DNA of 9,932 bases from Fidelibacterota bacterium (lineage in GTDB: Bacteria; Fidelibacterota; UBA8477; JABMPR01). The notes below the pieces were generated by a model. It worked only from the letters and a program-made list of their open reading frames with translations. It did not search any database and had not been told where the DNA came from. Location: positions 1 through 9,932 of the forward strand of contig JAUVDF010000019.1 of the NCBI GenBank assembly GCA_030595455.1, read 5' to 3'. Numbering within the stretch: position 1 is the first letter of the stretch; each line of letters starts with the position of its first letter. A program made the position numbers and the translations under genes. Shown in pieces: positions 5,251 to 9,932 of this stretch.

Positions 5251-6306
5251 TTAGCGGATGAACATGGCATCGCCATAACTGAAAAAACGATACCCCTTAT
5301 CAACGGCAATTTTATAAGCATTAAGAATTTTTTCTTTGGAAGACAAAGCTGAAACCAACATAAGTAGCGTTGATTTCGGTTGATGAAAATTAGTGATGAT
5401 TCCGTCAACTACTCTAAATTTGTAAGGCGGATAGATGAATTTATTAGTCCATCCATCTCCAGCTTCCAGCTCTCTGGGATACATGACTGCCGACTCTAAA
5501 GCTCTCACAACGGTTGTGCCAACACCAATTATGCGTCGGCCTTCCGTCTTGGCTTTTTTGATGGCAGCTACTGTTTCTTCAGGGACGTTGAAGTATTCAG
5601 CATCCATCTGGTGCTTAGTAATATCTTCCACATTCACCGGCCGAAAGGTTCCTAAACCAACGTGCAAGATGACAGTGTGAATCTCCACCCCTTTGGCTTT
5701 AGCTTTTTCTAATAATGCTTCAGTAAAATGCAGACCAGCTGTCGGGGCTGCCACCGCACCACGATGTTTAGCATAAACTGTCTGGTATCTTAGTTTGTCT
5801 TTATCATCTGCTTCGCGTTCGATATAGGGTGGTAATGGCCAATGACCGACCTCATCAAGAATTGAGAAAAAGTCACCACCATTTTTATCAAAGCGAACAA
5901 CTCTCCCACCGGAAACGGTGTTGTCAACCACATCACAGGTGATCTTATCTTCAATTACCAGCTTGTTGCCTACTCGGACTTTGCGAGCTGGTTTAACCAA
6001 CGTTTCCCACAGGTTATTGCCCAATTCGCGAAGTAGGAATAATTCAATCTCAGTATCCGTTTTGTCTTTACGGGCAAATAATCTAGAAGGAAATACTTTG
6101 GTATTGTTCAGGACCAGAACATCCCCTTTTTCTAGCGCATCCACCACACTGGAAAACTTACTATGCTTTACTTCGCCCGATTGGGCATCCATGAGTAATA
6201 GTTTGGACCCATCCCGTTTTTTGGCAGGATGTTGGGCAATTAGATCATCTGGAAGATGATAGTCGAAATCAGATAAGGTTAGCGCTTTGGCTCGATCAAA
6301 CAGCAT
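5251..6306 (-). CDS. queA: S-adenosylmethionine:tRNA ribosyltransferase-isomerase
   Basis: QueA transfers and isomerises the ribosyl group of S-adenosylmethionine onto preQ1 in the tRNA wobble position, giving epoxyqueuosine in tRNAs with GUN anticodons. The 351-residue protein has the typical length and shows family motifs along its whole length: LSDFDYHLPDDLIAQHP (11-27), VLNNTKVFPSRL, YQTVYAKHRGAVAAPTAGLH in the middle, HVGLGTFRPV, IIGVGTTVVRALES, GIITNFHQPKSTLLMLVSA, and the terminal YRFFSYGDAMFI. The ATG at 6306 comes three bases after the ruvB stop, and the purine-rich end of ruvB (GAGAGAATAA) probably serves as its ribosome binding site, implying coupling. The ruvB-queA pair is common in bacteria. 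Nothing in the motifs suggests inactivation. Confidence 0.98.
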   Translation of the reverse strand: MLFDRAKALTLSDFDYHLPDDLIAQHPAKKRDGSKLLLMDAQSGEVKHSKFSSVVDALEKGDVLVLNNTKVFPSRLFARKDKTDTEIELFLLRELGNNLWETLVKPARKVRVGNKLVIEDKITCDVVDNTVSGGRVVRFDKNGGDFFSILDEVGHWPLPPYIEREADDKDKLRYQTVYAKHRGAVAAPTAGLHFTEALLEKAKAKGVEIHTVILHVGLGTFRPVNVEDITKHQMDAEYFNVPEETVAAIKKAKTEGRRIIGVGTTVVRALESAVMYPRELEAGDGWTNKFIYPPYKFRVVDGIITNFHQPKSTLLMLVSALSSKEKILNAYKIAVDKGYRFFSYGDAMFIR

Positions 6307-6309
6307 ATA

Positions 6310-7344
6310 TTATTCTCTCTCTTTTTGAAACAAACTGGTTTGCGGTATTTCAGACTTTAAGATGAAACCTAAATGTCTATAGGCTTGAGGGGTGGCCACA
6401 CGACCACGAGCAGTTCTGACTAGAAAGCCCTCCATAATGAGGAAGGGTTCATAAACTTCTTCTAGTGTGTTGGCTTCCTCACCAACTGCCACTGAAAGTG
6501 AATTCAGACCGACAGGTCCGCCTTCAAATTTTTCGATTAATGCTGACAGAATACGTTTGTCCATATCATCCAGACCATATTCATCGACATTGAGCATCCC
6601 CAATGCTTGGTCAGCAATTTCTTTATCAATTGAACCGTTACCTTTTACCTGGGCAAAATCCCTGGTTCTACGTAAAAGGCGATTCGCAATACGTGGGGTT
6701 CCTCGGCTTCTACGGGCTAGCTCAAAGGCACCTTCATTATCAATGGGTACGTTGAGAATATTTGCAGATCGCTTGATAATCTGCTGAAGTTGCTTGGGCT
6801 CATAAAAATCCAGTCGCAGAACAACACCAAAGCGAGCCCGCATAGGCGGTGTTAATAATCCGGCTCGGGTGGTGGCCCCAATGAGCGTGAAGGGTTCAAG
6901 ATTGAGTTGCACACTTCGCGCACTTGGACCTTTATCAATCATGATGTCAATACGATAATCTTCCATGGCTGAATAAAGATATTCTTCAACAACATGATTT
7001 AAACGATGAACCTCATCAATAAAAAACACATCCTGCTCTTCGAGGTTGGTCAGGAGTCCAGCTAAATCAGCTGCTTTGTCCATAACCGGGCCAGAAGTGA
7101 TTTTAATGTTTACCTCAAGTTCTTTTGCGACCAACATAGCCAGGGTTGTCTTTCCCAGTCCAGGAGGTCCAAATAGCAGAACGTGGTCTAAGGCTTCGTT
7201 ACGTAGTTTGGTTGCCTCAATAAATATTTTTAATTGTTCAACTACAGCTTCTTGACCCACGAAATCTACCAGCCTTTGCGGACGCAAAGCGCGGTCGAAT
7301 TCTTGTTCTTCAGTTAATTGTATAGGTTGGGTCAAATCACTCAT
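6310..7344 (-). CDS. ruvB: Holliday junction branch-migration ATPase RuvB
   Basis: RuvB is the hexameric AAA+ motor that, with RuvA, drives branch migration of Holliday junctions before RuvC cleavage. The 344 residues match the family. Visible are the N-terminal [11 protein letters not shown] (21-31), Walker [10 protein letters not shown] (59-67) with Lys65, Walker [10 protein letters not shown] (107-115), sensor 1 GATTRAG (156-162), MRARFG with the arginine-finger region (168-173), sensor 2 [13 protein letters not shown], and the C-terminal winged-helix DNA-binding domain with GGPVGLNSL and RTARGRVAT. The ATG at 7344 is fixed by an in-frame stop nine bases upstream; no good Shine-Dalgarno sequence is close (the nearest purine-rich run, AAAGAGGGA, is about 20 bases away). 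Neither ruvA nor ruvC adjoins. The 154-base gap before it holds a candidate promoter, so ruvB is probably the first gene of the long downstream run. Confidence 0.98.
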   Translation of the reverse strand: MSDLTQPIQLTEEQEFDRALRPQRLVDFVGQEAVVEQLKIFIEATKLRNEALDHVLLFGPPGLGKTTLAMLVAKELEVNIKITSGPVMDKAADLAGLLTNLEEQDVFFIDEVHRLNHVVEEYLYSAMEDYRIDIMIDKGPSARSVQLNLEPFTLIGATTRAGLLTPPMRARFGVVLRLDFYEPKQLQQIIKRSANILNVPIDNEGAFELARRSRGTPRIANRLLRRTRDFAQVKGNGSIDKEIADQALGMLNVDEYGLDDMDKRILSALIEKFEGGPVGLNSLSVAVGEEANTLEEVYEPFLIMEGFLVRTARGRVATPQAYRHLGFILKSEIPQTSLFQKERE

Positions 7345-7414
7345 AAATAACTATCTAGGTCCCTCTTTCTATCGTCTCTCAATCGATGTTTAAGCCTTTT
7401 AGAATGTGACCGCA

Positions 7415-7444
7415 AATATAGTCGGCCAGGGGGGCTGTTTACAA
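7415..7444 (-). promoter_or_regulatory. Candidate sigma70-like promoter of the ruvB run
   Basis: On the minus strand TTGTAA (7444-7439; 4 of 6 to TTGACA) is followed after 18 bases by TATATT (7420-7415; 5 of 6 to TATAAT). It lies in the only sizeable gap between protein genes, and a start about seven bases downstream would leave an mRNA leader of roughly 65 bases before ruvB. The -10 region is flanked by short inverted segments, GGCCG and CGGTC. Consensus rules for this lineage are not known, so this remains a candidate. Confidence 0.4.
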
Positions 7445-7446
7445 GT

Positions 7447-7470
7447 AGAGACATGGCATATAAGGTCTCT
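7447..7470. repeat. Inverted repeat just upstream of the ruvB promoter candidate
   Basis: AGAGAC (7447-7452) and GTCTCT (7465-7470) form a perfect six-base inverted repeat with a 12-base centre. It sits between the end of the upstream VOC gene and the candidate -35 element. No T tract follows on the minus strand, so it is a poor terminator; it might be an operator or chance. Confidence 0.3.
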
Positions 7471-7498
7471 GCCTGTTCAAGCGATATTGATTTACAAT

Positions 7499-7882
7499 TC
7501 ATTTTGCTTCCGCGAATGCTAAGACGTGTCCATCAGGATCAAGACAGTAGCCCACGCGATCACCCCAATCTCTCAGTTCAAGGGGAAGAATCTCCTGAGC
7601 ACCATTTCTAAGGGCGCGTGTCAAGTAGGATTCAGCTTGATCTGTTAGTAGGTATATTTCTGCTCTGGGTGTGCTTTGAGCTGATTCGGGGAAATATTGT
7701 GACCCCAGTAGATTTTTAATCCCTGATAGGGGCATCAAACCTAGAAAAGAGTTATCAAGCAATTTGAATTCAGTCATACCAGGAACGTGAAGAATTGGCT
7801 CAATATTAAGCACCGCTTGATAAAATTGTTTTGCTACCTCCTGATTTGCGACATAAAGGATTGTCATATTCTGCTTGATCAT
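7499..7882 (-). CDS. VOC-superfamily (glyoxalase/bleomycin-resistance-like) protein, function unknown
   Basis: This is a 127-residue single-module VOC protein. The first unit starts MTILYVANQEVAKQFYQAVL (6-25) and includes VPGMTEFKLLDNSFLGLMP; the second includes PRAEIYLLTDQAESYLTRAL, then VGYCLDPDGHVLAFAE at the C-terminus. The first-strand position that is His or Gln in metal-dependent glyoxalase I is hydrophobic here, so a metal site of the classic type is doubtful, and the substrate is unknown. The ATG at 7882 is preceded by GTAGGA, which overlaps the uvrA TAG stop; a second ATG five codons in is less well placed. It is only distantly similar to the other VOC protein at 3680-4051, sharing fold-level features and not close identity. 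Adjacency to uvrA suggests co-transcription but does not define its role. Confidence 0.9.
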   Translation of the reverse strand: MIKQNMTILYVANQEVAKQFYQAVLNIEPILHVPGMTEFKLLDNSFLGLMPLSGIKNLLGSQYFPESAQSTPRAEIYLLTDQAESYLTRALRNGAQEILPLELRDWGDRVGYCLDPDGHVLAFAEAK

Positions 7883-7889
7883 AGATTTC

Positions 7890-9932
7890 CTACTTAGCCA
7901 ACATTTCCTTTAGATAGTATCCTGTAAAAGACCGCGTAATTTTACTTATCTCTTCCGGGGTTCCCATGGCCAGGATCTCGCCACCGCCATCACCACCTTC
8001 AGGTCCCAAATCGATAACATGATCTGCAGATTTGATCACATCCAGATTATGTTCGATGACCAAGACCGTATTGCCTTTATCCACCAAACGATTCAACACG
8101 GACAGTAGCATTTTTACATCTTCAAAATGTAAACCGGTCGTTGGCTCATCTAGAATATAAAAGGTTCTTCCCGTCCCTACTTTACTCAACTCACTGGCCA
8201 GTTTTACTCTTTGGGCTTCACCCCCGGACAGGGTCGTTGCCTGCTGGCCAAGTTTTATGTAGCCAAGTCCCACTTCAACCAGAGTTTTCAATTTGCGCTT
8301 TAGACTGGGAATGGCTCTAAAAAATGCATAGGCATCTTCAACTGACATATCCAATATTTCAGAGATATTTTTGTTCTTATAGGTGATTTGAAGGGTTTCG
8401 CGATTGTAGCGCTTGCCTTTACAATCCTCACATTGGACATAGACATCTGGTAAGAAGTGCATTTCGATTTTGCGAATTCCATCACCCTGGCAACTTTCAC
8501 AACGGCCACCTTTCACATTGAATGAAAAGCGCCCCGGCTTATAACCGCGGAGTTTTGCTTCAGGCAATTGCGAGAATAGATCACGGATAAAAGTAAAGGA
8601 GCCCGTATATGTGGCTGGATTTGATCGAGGTGTCCTGCCAATAGGGGACTGGTCGATATTAATTACTTTGTCAATATAGGCTAAGCCTTCAACCCGATCA
8701 TAGGCCAGGCTCGTGATTTTTGTGCTATAGACGGATCTGGCCATGGCTGGATACAGGGTCTGATTGATGAGCGAGGACTTACCTGATCCTGAAACCCCTG
8801 TTACACAAATAAATTTACCCAGCGGGAAATCCAGAGTCAGTTTCTGAAGATTATTGCCGCGCGCCCCCACCAACGTGATTTTGCTGTTTTTCCCCTCACG
8901 TCTTTGAATGGGTACTGGAATAGATAATTCACCTGTGAGGTATTTTGCCGTTAGTGATTTTTTGTTTTTCAGGAAGGTGGCTGGTGGACCGATTGCCACG
9001 ACCTCACCACCATGCTCTCCGGCTCCGGGACCCATATCAACCAGAATATCTGCTTCTTCCATTGTTTCCTGATCATGCTCAATAACTAAAACTGTATTTC
9101 CCAGGTCACGTAAATGTTTTAAAGTCTCAATCAACCGTTTGTTATCTCTTTGGTGTAAACCAATTGAAGGTTCATCTAATATATAAAGTACACCAACCAG
9201 CTGTGACCCAATTTGAGTTGCCAGTCGAATTCGTTGGGCTTCACCTCCAGAGAGAGTCCCGGCAGTTCTCGATAAATTCAAATAATCCAAACCAACGTTA
9301 ACTAGAAAACTTAGTCGTTCTTTAACTTCCTTTAATATCTGTTTTCCAATGATCTCTTCAGTTTCGTTCAGTTTTAATTCGTCGAAAAAGGCATGCAATT
9401 CTTTTATGGGCAGGTAGCTCAATTCGGTAATGCTCTTTCCGCCAAGCAGGACATGATTGGCTTCTATCCGAAGTCTTGAACCTTGACAATCTTCACAGGG
9501 GAGTGAGCTCATAAACCCTTCCACCCATTTCCGAATGCCTGGTGAGGTTGTCTGCTTATAGCGTCGTTCCAGGTTCGGAATGACCCCTTCAAAGCCGCCT
9601 TCGTATTCACCCTTCCAGCGCTCTGATTCGTAAGCCATCTTAATCTTCTTGTCCCCAGTACCGCGAATGATAGCCTCTTTGGCTTCTTCACTAAAACTGC
9701 TCCAGGCTTGCGTGAATTTAAAATTATAGTGTTTAGCGAGACTTTTGAGAATCGCTGCATACCAATTACCGCGGGGTTGTTCACCAAGGGGAGCAATGGC
9801 ACCCTGTAACAGAGATTTCCTTTTATCAGGAATTATAAGATTGATATCCATACTGGTTTGCATTCCCAGGCCATCGCAACTGGGACAGGCTCCATAAGGG
9901 CCATTAAATGAAAACAATCTGGGTTCTAGTTC
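7890..9932 (-). CDS. uvrA: Excinuclease ABC subunit UvrA (partial, N-terminus outside the window)
   Basis: UvrA is the damage-recognising ABC-type ATPase of nucleotide excision repair; as a dimer it scans DNA and loads UvrB. The 680 residues present are the C-terminal part of a protein usually about 940 long. The reading is open to the window edge through ELEPRLFSFNG, so the gene continues upstream. Missing are the first Walker A and most or all of the UvrB-binding region. In fragment numbering, the first zinc site has CPSC (16-19) and CEDC (146-149). Signature 1 LSGGEAQR is at 227-234 with Walker B ILDEPS just after. Walker A of the second half, GVSGSGKSS, is at 379-387. The second zinc site has CESC and CEDC (478-504). 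Signature 2 is at 568-575, followed by ILDEPTTGLH. It ends at a TAG seven bases before the VOC ATG. No defect is seen. Confidence 0.98.
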   Translation of the reverse strand, partial: ELEPRLFSFNGPYGACPSCDGLGMQTSMDINLIIPDKRKSLLQGAIAPLGEQPRGNWYAAILKSLAKHYNFKFTQAWSSFSEEAKEAIIRGTGDKKIKMAYESERWKGEYEGGFEGVIPNLERRYKQTTSPGIRKWVEGFMSSLPCEDCQGSRLRIEANHVLLGGKSITELSYLPIKELHAFFDELKLNETEEIIGKQILKEVKERLSFLVNVGLDYLNLSRTAGTLSGGEAQRIRLATQIGSQLVGVLYILDEPSIGLHQRDNKRLIETLKHLRDLGNTVLVIEHDQETMEEADILVDMGPGAGEHGGEVVAIGPPATFLKNKKSLTAKYLTGELSIPVPIQRREGKNSKITLVGARGNNLQKLTLDFPLGKFICVTGVSGSGKSSLINQTLYPAMARSVYSTKITSLAYDRVEGLAYIDKVINIDQSPIGRTPRSNPATYTGSFTFIRDLFSQLPEAKLRGYKPGRFSFNVKGGRCESCQGDGIRKIEMHFLPDVYVQCEDCKGKRYNRETLQITYKNKNISEILDMSVEDAYAFFRAIPSLKRKLKTLVEVGLGYIKLGQQATTLSGGEAQRVKLASELSKVGTGRTFYILDEPTTGLHFEDVKMLLSVLNRLVDKGNTVLVIEHNLDVIKSADHVIDLGPEGGDGGGEILAMGTPEEISKITRSFTGYYLKEMLAK

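Noticed and set aside
5918..6259. A 113-codon plus-strand open frame opposite queA
   Set aside because: Antisense to queA, Ser/Thr/Leu-rich low-information protein typical of a shadow frame.
6467..6787. A 106-codon plus-strand open frame opposite ruvB
   Set aside because: Antisense to a fully conserved ruvB reading; nothing supports expression.
7345..7498. LexA-type SOS box before ruvB
   Set aside because: Neither the CTGT-N8-ACAG pattern nor the GAAC-N4-GTTC pattern was found in this gap.
9915..9917. Start of uvrA at position 9917
   Set aside because: The codon there is an internal TTG (Leu) in the conserved ELEPRLFSFN stretch; the frame is open to the window edge and the true start lies outside.

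Overview
The window is a run of conserved bacterial housekeeping genes, all on the minus strand; no convincing plus-strand gene was found. Read in the direction of transcription (from 9932 down to 1) the order is: uvrA (5' end outside the window), a small VOC-superfamily protein, a 154-base non-coding gap with a candidate promoter, ruvB, queA, ispF, a DedA-family membrane protein, a second small VOC-superfamily protein, ispE, tRNA-Gln(UUG), a structured non-coding stretch, prs, rplY (ctc type), pth, and the start of a membrane-bound pyrophosphatase gene (hppA) that leaves the window at base 1.

The organism is a bacterium using the MEP isoprenoid pathway, making queuosine, and carrying a membrane pyrophosphatase. 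The base composition looks moderate, somewhat below 50 % GC by eye. Several genes have good Shine-Dalgarno sequences (hppA, both VOC genes, rplY), others have weak or no visible ones (ispE, prs, ruvB), and dedA starts at TTG. The tRNA does not encode its CCA end. The protein sequences look like a Gram-negative lineage in or near the FCB assemblage (for example Marinimicrobia-like). That placement is an impression only and was not tested.

Layout: 7890-9932 is DNA repair (UvrA, nucleotide excision). 7499-7882 is a VOC protein whose ribosome binding site overlaps the uvrA stop codon. 7345-7498 is the only sizeable gap between protein genes apart from the tRNA region. From 7344 to 1 the genes are tightly packed (1 to about 35 bases apart, except around the tRNA), which suggests one or a few long transcripts. 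This stretch joins recombination (RuvB), tRNA modification (QueA), two MEP-pathway steps (IspF, IspE) with a DedA protein between them, then the familiar ispE / tRNA-Gln / prs / rplY / pth order seen in many bacteria, and finally hppA.

No mobile element, CRISPR array, toxin system or defence locus is visible, and I see no evidence for a wholly new multi-gene system. The most interesting non-textbook signals are non-coding or sub-genic. One is a two-tier stem-loop between tRNA-Gln and prs whose inner stem uses G-U pairs that form only in the transcribed strand. Another is a tandem array of five heptamers that encodes the first residues of IspF. A third is an adjoining sequence resembling a dispersed intergenic repeat, which supplies the ispF leader. 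The placement of dedA between two isoprenoid genes is also worth a look.
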